From: Streptacidiphilus sp041262525
GTDB taxonomy: Bacteria; Actinomycetota; Actinomycetes; Streptomycetales; Streptomycetaceae
Length of the DNA: 64,000 bases
NCBI RefSeq assembly: GCF_041262525.1
Contig: NZ_JBGCCK010000016.1
Span: 62,001 to 126,000 of the forward strand
Direction: 5' to 3'
Positions 43,398 to 54,155 of this stretch are shown here, piece by piece. The stretch's first letter is position 1; each line of letters opens with the position of its first letter. The position numbers were made by a program, and so were the translations under genes. The notes beneath the pieces were generated by a model, which was given only the letters and a program-made list of their open reading frames with translations, ran no database searches and had not been told where the DNA came from.

Positions 43398-44063
43398 TTA
43401 CTCAAGTGTGTGGCTGGTCGTCTCCATGGTCCGCCGCTTGTTGCGACCGCAGTCCGTATCCGTGATCGCATGGCAGTTGGGGCAGAGGATGCGCAGGTTC
43501 TCGATGCGGTTGTCGGACCAGTCGCCGTTGATGTGATCGACTTCGAGGGACAGCGGCTTCCCGCGCCAGATGGGACCGGTGCCGCATTCAGCGCACACGT
43601 CCAGGCGCCCAAGCTCGCGCAATGCCTGACGTAGGCGACAGCCGGGGACACGCTTCGCGTTCGACGGTCGCTGGGTCAAGATCTGCGCGGGGGTCAGCTT
43701 GGGTCGCCGCTGACCCTTGTTGTGCGCTTGGCCGGTGAAGTGGCCGATGTCGATCCCGCAGGCGCGAATGCGCCTGGCGATGTGGGCCTGGGTGCCGCCT
43801 GCCTGTCGTAGCTGCAGGAAGCGCACGACCCCCGCAAAGCTGACCGAGGCTGCCGCCGCTTCGGCGAGCATTTCCGGGGTGTAGACGGAGGCCAGACGAC
43901 GCTGCGGTGCCAGGAGTCCGAAGGCCAACAGTCGCTTGCGCAGGTATCGCCGCGTGTCCCGATTCGGCTCCTTGCCCAGGCGGCGCAGCATGTCATCGAT
44001 CTCGCCGCCTTCAGCAACGGCCGCCGTCAGACGCTCTCGCGTGTAGGGCACACGGTTCGCCAT
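43398..44063 (-). CDS. HNH endonuclease
   Basis: 221 aa from ATG with GGGGGTGG upstream. The C-terminal HNH motif is clear: CAECGTGPIWRGKPLSLEVDH, then NRIENLRILCPNCHAIT with the CxxC zinc pairs. The N-terminal ~130 residues are helical with a repeated HTH-like segment. HNH proteins of this type occur in phages and mobile elements and could be a homing or defence endonuclease. It lies directly beside tRNA-Leu, a typical integration neighbourhood. Confidence 0.82.
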   Translation of the reverse strand: MANRVPYTRERLTAAVAEGGEIDDMLRRLGKEPNRDTRRYLRKRLLAFGLLAPQRRLASVYTPEMLAEAAAASVSFAGVVRFLQLRQAGGTQAHIARRIRACGIDIGHFTGQAHNKGQRRPKLTPAQILTQRPSNAKRVPGCRLRQALRELGRLDVCAECGTGPIWRGKPLSLEVDHINGDWSDNRIENLRILCPNCHAITDTDCGRNKRRTMETTSHTLE

Positions 44064-44420
44064 GGTCCACCCCCTTCGAAGCGAGGGGAAGATCCGATGC
44101 CCTCTCGCTCGCCGCATCCGATCCGTTCTCGTACGGAACAACGAGAGGCGAACGGGTGGGTCGCTATGGGGATCTGTGATGTGAGTCACGGATCGGACTC
44201 GGCTGACTCCCAAGCGCGAAGTCGAGGCTCAGGGACTCCGAACGCTCATCCTCTGCGTCGCGCAGCTCGGTGAGGGCTGAGCCGAGCGGCGGTGGGTGCG
44301 TGATCGAGTGCGTCCAGGTGGAGGGTGCCCGCATCGGCGGCCCGCTGAAGTGCTCCCTCGGCCATGTCATACATCGTAGATGCGTGTCGGACACCGCTCA
44401 AGCGACTTGAGTTGGGCATG

Positions 44421-44432
44421 TGGTTGAGACCA
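44421..44432 (+). promoter_or_regulatory. DasR-like box upstream of the chitinase
   Basis: TGGTTGAGACCA, a palindrome with two mismatches from TGGTCTAGACCA, followed by AGGACTAGGCCA 3-4 bases further. Confidence 0.6.
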
Positions 44433-44472
44433 ATAGGACTAGGCCAGTTTTCGCCCTGGTGGCCGTGAGCTG

Positions 44473-44521
44473 CCCATTTGGCAAACCTTAAGCGTCCTTA
44501 AGTGACACGTTGCCAAATGGG
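44473..44521 (+). promoter_or_regulatory. Perfect 12-bp inverted repeat upstream of the chitinase
   Basis: CCCATTTGGCAA (44473-44484) and TTGCCAAATGGG (44510-44521) flank a 25-base spacer with two CTTAAG hexamers. It may bind a dimeric or tetrameric repressor/activator. Confidence 0.7.
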
Positions 44522-44538
44522 GTCTTGACGGTGGGGGT

Positions 44539-44550
44539 TGGTCCAGGCCA
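44539..44550 (+). promoter_or_regulatory. DasR-like box upstream of the chitinase, proximal
   Basis: TGGTCCAGGCCA, palindrome-like, in the extended TTGGTCCAGGCCAA; it lies 120 bp upstream of the start codon. Confidence 0.6.
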
Positions 44551-44670
44551 ATTTATGCCATGCGCAACTGTTACCCGGGAGTTCGTGTGGGGGCCTGGGG
44601 AGGCGGGGGTGTGGATCTGCACGGGTTTGGCCGGCGTACGAAGACGACGTCCCTCGCGGAGGCAGCAGGT

Positions 44671-46215
44671 ATGGACGACAGGAACCCCACACGGGTGAAG
44701 GCAGTGCTCGCGGCGTGTACCGCCGGGCTGCTGGGAGTCGGAGGGCTGGCGCTCTCCGGTGGCGCGGCGCAGGCGGCGAGCGCGCAGTTGTTGGTGAACG
44801 GCGGCTTTGAGACAGGGACGCTGAGCGGCTGGTCCTGTTCCGCCAATGACAAGGTCGTGACCAGTCCGGTCGCGGCCGGCTCGTACGCCCTGTCCGGGAC
44901 CCCCGCCGGGCAGGACTTCGCGGAGTGTTCGCAGACCGTCGCAGTGCTGCCCAACTCCAGCTACACGCTCTCCGGCCAGGTCGAGGGCAACTACGTCTAC
45001 CTCGGCGACACCGGCACCGGCACCACCGACACCTCCAACTGGACGCCCGGCGCGAGCACGTGGCAGACGCTGTCGACCAGCTTCACGACCGGCGCGAACA
45101 CCACCTCGGTGACCGTCTGGGTCCACGGCTGGTACGGCCAGGGGACGTTCGGCGCAGACTCGCTGACACTGACCGGTCCGGCGCCCAGTGGTGGCGGGAC
45201 GCCGTCGCCCAGTGCGAGCGCGAGTGCAAGTGCAAGTGCGAGCAGCAGCCCGAGTGCCAGTTCCAGCCCGAGCGCCAGCCCGAGCCCGAGCAGCACGGTG
45301 ACGCCGCCCGCGGACACGGGCTTCCACCACCCCGTCTACTTCATGCCGCTGGAGAACTCCCCGCAGTCCATATCGGACATCATCGCGGGCTCCGGTGAGA
45401 ACCAGTTCAACCTCGCCTTCGTCCTCGACTCCGGTGGCTGCACGCCCGCCTGGGGCGGCAGCACGTCCACGCCGGTGGCGTCGGACACCGCCGTGCTCGC
45501 CGACGTCAACGCGGCCCGCGCCGCCGGCGGCGATGTCGCGGTCTCCTTCGGTGGCTACAACGGGACCGAGCTCGGCTCGTCCTGCGGGAGCAGCTCCGCG
45601 CTCGCCGCCGCTTACCAGCAGGTCATCAACAAGTACAGCCTCAAGCGGATCGACCTCGACTGGGAGAACACCGCTCTCGACTCCAACATGGCCGTCCGCT
45701 GGGGCGCGATCAAGCAGTTGGAGGCCGCCAACCCGAACCTCCTCGTCACGCTGACCATCCCGGCCACCACCGTCGGTCTGCCGGACACCGGCAAGGACGA
45801 GATCAAGCAGGCCATCAGCAACGGCGCCCGGATCGACCGGGTCAACCTGATGGACTTCGACTTCGGCCTGACCAGCGGCACGCAGACGTCCATGGCCGAG
45901 GCCATCGCCGCCGACACCGCCGCGCAGCTGGAGTCGCTCTACGGCTGGAGCGCCGCCACCGCCTGGTCGCACCTGTCCGTGCAGCTGATGAACGGTCACA
46001 CCGACCAGGGCAGTGAGCTGTACACCCAGCAGACCTTCACCGATCTGCTCGGCTACGTCCAGGCGAACCACGCCGCGGCCTTCTCCTACTGGGACGTCAA
46101 CCGCGACCGCGCCTGCGACCCGAACGTCGCCCACAACTGGGCCGACGGCGCCTGCTCCAGCGTGACGCAGAACCCCTACGACTTCACGAAGATCCTCACC
46201 CAGTTCAACGGCTGA
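44671..46215 (+). CDS. Secreted chitinase, CBM16-like + GH18
   Basis: 514 aa from ATG at 44671 (GGAGG 15 bases upstream; the longer frame is not coding-like). Signal peptide ~1-36 ending AQAA; a carbohydrate-binding module of the CBM16/CBM4-9 type at 38-150 (GGFETGTLSGWSC...WYGQGTFGADSLTLTG); Ser/Ala linker ~172-205; GH18 barrel ~212-510 with DLDWE, Glu332 as acid. The barrel type is similar to that of the 23.8 kb chitinase rather than to the next gene. Hairpin terminator follows. Confidence 0.93.
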   Translation: MDDRNPTRVKAVLAACTAGLLGVGGLALSGGAAQAASAQLLVNGGFETGTLSGWSCSANDKVVTSPVAAGSYALSGTPAGQDFAECSQTVAVLPNSSYTLSGQVEGNYVYLGDTGTGTTDTSNWTPGASTWQTLSTSFTTGANTTSVTVWVHGWYGQGTFGADSLTLTGPAPSGGGTPSPSASASASASASSSPSASSSPSASPSPSSTVTPPADTGFHHPVYFMPLENSPQSISDIIAGSGENQFNLAFVLDSGGCTPAWGGSTSTPVASDTAVLADVNAARAAGGDVAVSFGGYNGTELGSSCGSSSALAAAYQQVINKYSLKRIDLDWENTALDSNMAVRWGAIKQLEAANPNLLVTLTIPATTVGLPDTGKDEIKQAISNGARIDRVNLMDFDFGLTSGTQTSMAEAIAADTAAQLESLYGWSAATAWSHLSVQLMNGHTDQGSELYTQQTFTDLLGYVQANHAAAFSYWDVNRDRACDPNVAHNWADGACSSVTQNPYDFTKILTQFNG

Positions 46216-46236
46216 CCCCACATCAGCCGTTCAGAC

Positions 46237-46275
46237 CCACCCGCGCCGGGAGGCCCCACACCCCGGCGCGGGTGG
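46237..46275 (+). terminator. Hairpin terminator between the chitinase genes
   Basis: CCACCCGCGCCGGG (46237-46250) pairs with CCCGGCGCGGGTGG (46262-46275), 14 bp. Confidence 0.8.
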
Positions 46276-46336
46276 TCACCCCGCACCACCAGGCAAGACC
46301 CCGCAAGGTAACCCCCACAACCCACGGAGTAGCACC

Positions 46337-48706
<2,370 letters not shown>

Positions 48707-48716
48707 TAGCCCAGCA

Positions 48717-48751
48717 GAAGACCCCGCCGTGCACAGCGCGGCGGGGTCTTC
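48717..48751. terminator. Hairpin terminator, chitinase / bcp convergent
   Basis: GAAGACCCCGCCG (48717-48729) pairs with CGGCGGGGTCTTC (48739-48751), 13 bp. Confidence 0.85.
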
Positions 48752-48765
48752 CGTTGCCTGGAGAC

Positions 48766-49233
48766 TCAGATCTTCAGGTCCTTGATCAGCTTGGCCACGT
48801 GGCCGGTCGCCCGGACGTTGTAAAAGGCCTGCTCGATCTTGCCCTGCTCGTCCACGACGAAGGTGGAGCGGATCACGCCGGTCACCGTCTTGCCGTACAT
48901 GGTCTTCTCGCCGAAGGCCCCGTATGCCTGGAGCACCTCCTTCTCGGGGTCGGCCACCAGGGTGACCTTGAGGTGCTCCTTCTCGCGGAACTTGCCGAGC
49001 TTCTCGGGCTTGTCGGGGGAGACCCCGATGACGTCGTAGCCCGCCTCGGCCAGCAGGTCGAGGTTGTCGGTGAAGTCGCAGGCCTGCTTGGTGCAGCCGG
49101 GTGTCAGTGCGGCGGGGTAGAAGTAGACGATGACCTTGCGGCCGAGGTGGTCGGCCAGGGAGACGGCCTTGCCGTCGGCGTCGGACAGGGTGAAGGCGGG
49201 GGCGGCGTCGCCGGGCTCAAGTCGGGCACTCAT
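48766..49233 (-). CDS. bcp: Thiol peroxidase, Bcp/PrxQ type peroxiredoxin
   Basis: 155 aa, leaderless ATG (TACCGT box). FYPAALTPGCTKQACDFTDN carries the peroxidatic Cys (CxxxxC with TPGCT) and a resolving Cys five residues later, as in PrxQ; VIGVSPDKPEKLGKF and STFVVDEQGKI complete the fold. It reduces peroxides with thioredoxin. It is divergent from the DUF3618 gene. Confidence 0.95.
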   Translation of the reverse strand: MSARLEPGDAAPAFTLSDADGKAVSLADHLGRKVIVYFYPAALTPGCTKQACDFTDNLDLLAEAGYDVIGVSPDKPEKLGKFREKEHLKVTLVADPEKEVLQAYGAFGEKTMYGKTVTGVIRSTFVVDEQGKIEQAFYNVRATGHVAKLIKDLKI

Positions 49234-49239
49234 GCTGCG

Positions 49240-49245
49240 ACGGTA
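49240..49245 (-). promoter_or_regulatory. -10 box of a leaderless promoter (bcp)
   Basis: TACCGT on the minus strand ends 6 bases before the ATG at 49233. Confidence 0.45.
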
Positions 49246-49365
49246 CCGCTCCGCTGTGACGTGAGCAGAGCGGAACGCGGGGTGCCGCTGCGCGGAGCCG
49301 GGGGCGACCTGACAGACTGTCCGGTAGCAGTAACAGTCGGCAGGCGAGCGAGAGAGGGTGTCCTC

Positions 49366-49710
49366 GTGGGCGAGGTCAGCACCAGGGACGAGAGCCGGGA
49401 CAGGCGCAGCGCGGCGCAGATCGAGGCGGACATCGTCCGCACCCGCGCCCAGCTGGCGGCGACGCTCGACGAGCTGGCCGTCGCGGTGCATCCCTCGACG
49501 CTGGTCGGGCAGGCGAAGGCGCAGGCCAAGGCGGGGGTGGACCGGACGGTCGGCAAGGCCTTCGTCGCCCTGAACCGTGGTGTCGAGCAGGCCAAGGCGC
49601 AGTTCGTGGACGAGAAGGGCCGCCCGCGCGCGGGGCGGATTGTGCCGGTGGCGGCGGTCGCGGGCGCCGTGGTGGTCGGCCTGGTCCTGCTGCGCCGCCG
49701 GAAGCAGTGA
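49366..49710 (+). CDS. DUF3618 membrane protein
   Basis: 114 aa from GTG after AGAGAGGG. The RSAAQIEADIVRTRAQLAATLDELAVAVHP opening is characteristic of DUF3618, followed by amphipathic helices and a C-terminal TM segment (VAAVAGAVVVGLVLLRRR). These small proteins are common in actinobacteria next to stress or membrane genes; function unknown. Confidence 0.82.
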   Translation: MGEVSTRDESRDRRSAAQIEADIVRTRAQLAATLDELAVAVHPSTLVGQAKAQAKAGVDRTVGKAFVALNRGVEQAKAQFVDEKGRPRAGRIVPVAAVAGAVVVGLVLLRRRKQ

Positions 49711-49732
49711 TGATCTGAAGGCAGGGACGTTC

Positions 49733-49738
49733 TAAGGT
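49733..49738 (+). promoter_or_regulatory. -10 box of a leaderless promoter (GroES-like)
   Basis: TAAGGT ends 6 bases before GTG 49745. Confidence 0.5.
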
Positions 49739-49744
49739 TTCTGC

Positions 49745-50107
49745 GTGAACGCGGACCAGACCAAGAAGCACGACTCCTTCGGCGAGAAGCTGCCGATCCG
49801 GATGCTGCACGACCGGGTGCTCGTGCGCACCGAGGGGCCGGAGGGGGACCGCCGCTCGACCGGCGGAATCCTGATCCCGGCGACCGCCGAGCTGTCCAAG
49901 CGCTGCGCCTGGGCCGAGGCCGTCGCGGTGGGCCAGAACGTGCGCAGCATCGAGCCCGGCGACCGCGTCCTCTACGACCCGGAGGACCGCGCCGAGGTCG
50001 AGGTGCGCGGCATGGTCTACGTGCTGCTGCGCGAGCGCGACATCCACGCCGTGGCATCCGAACGGGTGAGCGAAGCGGACGGCACCAGCACCGGCCTGTA
50101 CCTGTAG
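49745..50107 (+). CDS. GroES-family co-chaperonin paralogue
   Basis: 120 aa from leaderless GTG. LPIRMLHDRVLVRTEGPEGDRRSTGGILIPATA aligns with the GroES mobile loop and beta barrel (RVLV...GGILIP), then GDRVLYDPEDRAEVEVRGMVYVLLRERDIHAV. It is not next to groEL, and it has an N-terminal extension (MNADQTKKHDSFGEK) and a C-terminal Ser/Thr tail absent from housekeeping GroES. It may be a specialised co-chaperonin. Confidence 0.85.
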   Translation: MNADQTKKHDSFGEKLPIRMLHDRVLVRTEGPEGDRRSTGGILIPATAELSKRCAWAEAVAVGQNVRSIEPGDRVLYDPEDRAEVEVRGMVYVLLRERDIHAVASERVSEADGTSTGLYL

Positions 50108-50244
50108 GCGGCTGGCCTGGCTCCGTCCGGTACGCGGCAGAGGGCGGCAAGGGGCTGGATGCCTGCCACCCTCCTGTGCCCGGCCTCAGGCGGCGCCTGA
50201 TGCGCTGGCTGGTGCTTCGGCTTCGCCTCTTCTGTGTGCTGTCC

Positions 50245-50796
50245 TCAGTGCTTGGCCAATCGGTGCGGTCCCAGGTAGTACGAGATCGCCGTCAACGATG
50301 GCCCGTCGGCGATCTCCCCTTGGACCGCCAGTTTGCTGACTTCTTCAATAGGGACCCACTCGATGCGGGTGGCTTCGCTTCGATCGATTGGTGGCCCGAT
50401 GTAGCGGCAATCGGTCGCGTGGAACGAGTGGAAGCGCATGGTGGAGATGCCGCTGAGCGCGTCGTAGGCGATCATCGGGTCGATTCGGCCGGGCCTCCAG
50501 CCGGTCTCTTCCTCGATCTCGCGTCGGATGGCGTCGGCTGGCTCCTCGCCGGTGTCGGCCCATCCGGCCGGCACTTCCCAGCCCGAGGTGTCCGTGATGA
50601 AGCGGTGCCGCCAGATGAGCAGGATGCGGTCCCTGTCGTCTGTCACGACGGCGGTCGTGGATGCCCGAGGCATGGTGAGCACGTGGTGCTCGACTCTGCC
50701 CACTCCGGGGATTTCCACGTCGTCAAGCCAGACGTTGACCCAGTCGCTGCCGTACACCAGACGTCGCCCGTGACTCTGCCATCGCACCTGCCGCAT
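50245..50796 (-). CDS. NUDIX hydrolase
   Basis: 183 aa. The Nudix box GWADTGEEPADAIRREIEEETGW fits GX5EX7REUXEEXGU. An N-terminal beta region and ISTMRFHSFHATDC precede the C-terminal helix. It likely hydrolyses a nucleoside diphosphate derivative. It starts 16 bp after the truncated TPR-type regulator, in an arrangement frequent in streptomycetes. Confidence 0.85.
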   Translation of the reverse strand: MRQVRWQSHGRRLVYGSDWVNVWLDDVEIPGVGRVEHHVLTMPRASTTAVVTDDRDRILLIWRHRFITDTSGWEVPAGWADTGEEPADAIRREIEEETGWRPGRIDPMIAYDALSGISTMRFHSFHATDCRYIGPPIDRSEATRIEWVPIEEVSKLAVQGEIADGPSLTAISYYLGPHRLAKH

Positions 50797-50812
50797 CTCC
50801 TCAGCCTGTCGT

Positions 50813-51574
50813 CTACGCTGCCGACTCCTGCACCCGTTCGGCGAGTGCGATCACTGGAGCACTCTCCTGCCATGGTGCCGGTGTGGAGCGGAGCCCCCGT
50901 GCGCGGCTGATGATCGGCTGAACCATGCTGCTGCCATTGGCCATGTCGAGTGCTGTGTGGGCCAGCCGGCACGCTTCCTCGACCTCGCCTTGGCCGACGC
51001 GGCAGTCTGCGAGGTCGAGAGTCGTGAGCGCTCGTCCCTTCGTGTCCGTGGGATCACGTTGGCTCATGGCCGCGAGAAGCAGGCTCCCCGCTGCCTCGTA
51101 GTCGCCGAGCAGCAGCATGCTTGCCCCTTGGATCCTGTCGAGTCGGGCAGCGTTGAAGAAGTCGATGCCGCCTTCTGATTCGGCGTTGACGGGATCGGCA
51201 GTAGCCGTGTCGAGCGCCCTTGGGGCGGCTTGCCGGCTGCCGGTGGCCGCGCAAGCGCGGGCGAGATAGGCGCTGATCCACGCCCGGCGGCGAGCAGGAG
51301 CGGCTGCGGAGAGGGCTTGCGCCTGGGCCAAGAGTTCGACCGCCTCGCCAGGGCGCTTGGAGAAGAACGGGCCGATGCTCTGCATGCTGAGGAGCCATGC
51401 CAAGAGGGACAGGTCCTCGGCTTCCTCTGCGGCGACCCTGCCAACGTCGAACAGGGCAGCCGACCGCTCCAGGTTGTTGACGTCGATGAACGCGTTCCCG
51501 GCTGGCCCGGAAAGAACCCCCAAGGATGCGGGCTCAGGCCCGACTGGGGGGCGGACGGGAGCGGCCTGGTGCAT
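50813..51574 (-). pseudogene. Truncated TPR-type regulator (XRE-associated), N-terminus lost
   Basis: 253 aa can be read from an internal ATG. It contains the TPR-like C-terminal region of streptomycete HTH_31/XRE-TPR regulators (AEEAEDLSLLAWLLSMQSIG, ARRRAWISAYLARACAATGSRQAA, IDFFNAARLDRIQGASMLLLGDYEAAGSLLLAAMSQRDP). There is no helix-turn-helix, and upstream frames lack the normal N-terminal half, so this is probably a decayed gene. It is co-directional with the Nudix gene. Confidence 0.6.
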
Positions 51575-52004
51575 GTCTGCCTCGACACGGTGCCAGCTGT
51601 GGAGCTGGCACGGCTGCTGGAGGTGGTGGCCGATCCTGGCAGCGCGGCTTGACCCGTGCGCAAAGGTCCGCCAGTGCGACCCGCCTGAGCTTGCGAGACC
51701 ACCCTGATGGCGAGAGGCAGGGGCGTCAGAAGCCGAAGAAGTGAAGTGTCGGTTTGGTGACCTGGGGCGCGATCGCCGACCGCCTCCTGATCTGCGAGGG
51801 AGTAGTCGGTGATTGTCATGCTCGAGCGGCGTTGCCTCACCTTGCACGGCCCAGAGAGTCGAGTGCCCGCCTGCGGGCAGCGACGGCGCCTGGCGGGTGC
51901 GGGCGCGGCGAAGCTCAGATCTGCATCAACTGCGGTGTCGTGCGGCTCTGGGCTGGGCACCGTGGCGAAGAAGGACCCACCGCAGCGTGAGCAGGGGGAT
52001 GGTC
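51575..52004. other. Region without a supported gene
   Basis: 430 bp between the truncated regulator and the His-rich protein. Open frames here have no family similarity I recognise; it may hold decayed DNA of the regulator gene. Confidence 0.5.
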
Positions 52005-52334
52005 ATGGCAGCAGTGAAGGTGGCACTGGTCGTGCTGGTGATCTGCGGTGTGCCGATCGCGGTTGTGATGACGGCACTGCGGACCTACGCCCGGCGGCGC
52101 CGCGGCGCGCAACGGCCCCCGCGCCACGGGCATGACGGACCGTCCTACCTGCCGGAACCTGGCTCGATCTCCGGGGAGCGGCTCCCGAACCCGGTCACGC
52201 CCCGCCGCCATGAAGGCCACCACGGGCACGATCATTTCGGCGGCGGTCATCACCATCACGGCCACGACAACGGCTCGTCCTGGTCCTCGCACACCTCGGG
52301 CTTCGGCGGGGACGGGGGCGGCCACCACGGTTGA
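52005..52334 (+). CDS. Small membrane protein with His-rich tail
   Basis: 109 aa from the ATG with GGGGG 7 bases upstream; one N-terminal TM helix (VKVALVVLVICGVPIAVVMTAL), a basic juxtamembrane stretch (RTYARRRRG), then a tail rich in His and Gly (HHGHDHFGGGHHHHGHDNG). Such a tail could bind divalent metals. The family is unknown. Confidence 0.6.
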   Translation: MAAVKVALVVLVICGVPIAVVMTALRTYARRRRGAQRPPRHGHDGPSYLPEPGSISGERLPNPVTPRRHEGHHGHDHFGGGHHHHGHDNGSSWSSHTSGFGGDGGGHHG

Positions 52335-52470
52335 CGCCGGGGTTGGGCCGTGCGTGGCAGGGTCGTACTCGCTTCCGGGCGGTGATCTCCAGCGAGATAG
52401 GAGCCACTCCGGCGAGCTCGGGAGCCACTGATCGGGTGACGCCTTGAGGCTCGCCCGTTGAGCCCTCGGC

Positions 52471-53130
52471 TTAAGGGCAGACGTGGAACATGAAGTTCGA
52501 CGTCTTGAGGTCCGAGGCGAAGGGGAGTACCTCTTCCATCGGGCCGGCCGACCGGAGCACCTGCGCGTGCAGCCGCCCGGCGAGGCCCCAGGGGGCATGG
52601 ATCGCGTAGATGACGCGGCTGCCGTGCCCAAGTGGAAAGTCGGCGAGCTTCCTCACGGAAAGCCCGACGGTCCCGCAGGTGAGCTCCTGGACCTGCTGCT
52701 GCTGGTCGGCGGCGAGGAAGTAGACCCAGTCAGGGCCCTCCCAGGAGCCCGCGAACCAGCTGAAGGCGGGTCGGCCGCCCTCCGGACGGTCGGTCGGGCA
52801 ACCCATCATCGATGCGAACGACCGCCAGTGGCAGAGCCTGCCGTCGGCCGCCGACCAAAGTATCCAGTCCATGCCGGTCGCGTCGCGGTAGGCGACCCAG
52901 GATCCCTCCGTCGGCGGCGGGCCGCCGACGCTCCGCGCCATGTCGTCGGCCTGCTGAAGTTCGCTGTTCAGGGTGGCGCCCTCCGGAGCGGCCTGAGCGG
53001 GAGTGGCGTGGGCGGCGGTCGGTGCCGGGGGGACCGCGGGCGGAGCCCCGGTGCAGCAGGCCAGCAAGCCGCAGGCGAGGCTGGACGTGACCGCACCAGT
53101 GGCGCGCGACAGGGATGTACGACCGGTCAT
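52471..53130 (-). CDS. Putative lipoprotein, unknown function
   Basis: 219 aa from ATG with GGGGGG upstream. A lipobox-like GLLAC follows a hydrophobic signal (residues 10-24); then a Pro/Ala linker and a compact domain with Trp, Cys and Gly (WVAYRDATGMDWILWSAADGRLCHWR, CPTDRPEGG, TCGTVGLSVRKLADFP). No recognised family. Likely anchored at the outer membrane face. Confidence 0.65.
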   Translation of the reverse strand: MTGRTSLSRATGAVTSSLACGLLACCTGAPPAVPPAPTAAHATPAQAAPEGATLNSELQQADDMARSVGGPPPTEGSWVAYRDATGMDWILWSAADGRLCHWRSFASMMGCPTDRPEGGRPAFSWFAGSWEGPDWVYFLAADQQQQVQELTCGTVGLSVRKLADFPLGHGSRVIYAIHAPWGLAGRLHAQVLRSAGPMEEVLPFASDLKTSNFMFHVCP

Positions 53131-53420
53131 GGTTCCCCCCGTTGAGAGCGGTCGACTCCTCAGCAACCACCCTGACAGATCCCGGCGTTCTCGGGCACAT
53201 GCGGGGTCGGGCAATTCCCGGGCGGCCCTGGTCGAGCGCCTCCACCCCACCCCGGCCAGCCGAACTACGCCCTCACCGCCTGATCAGCCGCTTCACTCGA
53301 AACGAACCGCCCCCAACTGCGTCTCGGGAGCGGTGCGGCGCGTCGTTGCTGCACACCCTGGGCGCTGCGGTTGCGGTATCCCGCCGCTGTTGTGGTTGCG
53401 GCCCGTTATGGTCTACGGCC
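53131..53420. other. Intergenic region, divergent
   Basis: 290 bp between the lipoprotein and the DUF6348-like gene; no gene supported. It contains promoter-like A/T-containing patches only. Confidence 0.4.
53407..53412 (+). promoter_or_regulatory. -10 box of a leaderless promoter (DUF6348-like)
   Basis: TATGGT ends 8 bases upstream of ATG 53421. Confidence 0.4.
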
Positions 53421-54155
53421 ATGAAGCGGAGATCACGGCGCAACGAGCGCGCTGACGCCACCGCCAGCGATGACCGTATAGGGCTGGACGTGCTCCCACT
53501 CGTGGCGCGGCGGCTCAACGACACAAGCAGCGCCCGGTGGCAGGTGAAGGGTGATCGGGTCTGCGGGCCGGGGAAGGTCGCCGTCGTGCTCGGACCGGGA
53601 CACGACTACGCGGTCTCTGACGGCCACGTCGATCTGGCCTTCGTGCTCGACACCGATCGCCCGGACAGCGCCACCCTCTGCGACTGCGCCTCAGGAACCG
53701 GCGAGACCCGCGAAGAGAGGCTTGAAAGCGCCGTTCGGGCCTGGGGAGCGACCACGGCCACGGCGGTGTTGGAACTGCTGGAACGGCGGGGGTGGCACGG
53801 AGAACGGTTCGCGCCCGATGACCCCAGGGGCTTCGCCGGATGGCACGCCGTCCAAGGCGGCGTCGTCGGCCTGGGTGCCGGTCCCGAGCGACAGGCGGTG
53901 ATGACCTGGGCAGGCAAGCAGGCACTGCTGCCGCTAATCTCCCCGACTGTGTCCGAGGAGCAGCTCGCCGACCCGGAACCGATCGGCATCAAGTTCTTCT
54001 GGGGAAGCTGCAACGGCAAGGACGTTGCCGAAGTTAGAATCAACAGTCAGGACCAAGCGCCGGCTGTCGCCGCGCTGCTCGCCGCCGACTGGCCCCGACC
54101 GGAGTCGGGAGCGTCTTACGCCCGGACCTACTTCATCCTGGACAAGCGGGCATAG
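53421..54155 (+). CDS. DUF6348-like protein
   Basis: 244 aa from an ATG 8 bases after a TATGGT box. The ordered N-terminal domain (VLPLVARRLNDTSSARWQVKGDRVCGPGKVAVVLGPGHD) and the IKFFWGSCNGKDVAEVRINSQDQAPAVAALLAADWPRPE C-terminal block look like the streptomycete DUF6348 family, but I judge this from memory. Cytosolic; function unknown. Confidence 0.6.
   Translation: MKRRSRRNERADATASDDRIGLDVLPLVARRLNDTSSARWQVKGDRVCGPGKVAVVLGPGHDYAVSDGHVDLAFVLDTDRPDSATLCDCASGTGETREERLESAVRAWGATTATAVLELLERRGWHGERFAPDDPRGFAGWHAVQGGVVGLGAGPERQAVMTWAGKQALLPLISPTVSEEQLADPEPIGIKFFWGSCNGKDVAEVRINSQDQAPAVAALLAADWPRPESGASYARTYFILDKRA

Larger units (their letters stand above)
44064..44670. other. Non-coding region upstream of the chitinase pair
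   Basis: 607 bp without a supported gene; short frames on both strands look like shadows. It holds two dre-like boxes (44421-44432, 44539-44550) and a 12-bp inverted repeat (44473-44521) that probably control the chitinase starting at 44671, possibly also HNH transcription. Confidence 0.7.

Noticed and set aside
43301..44063. Integrative element bounded by tRNA-Leu
   Set aside because: No integrase, no repeat of the tRNA 3' end and only one HNH gene; not enough for an element call.
44164..44394. 76-aa minus-strand frame upstream of the chitinase
   Set aside because: No Shine-Dalgarno and no similarity; an overlapping alternate frame is equally good, so I do not call a gene.
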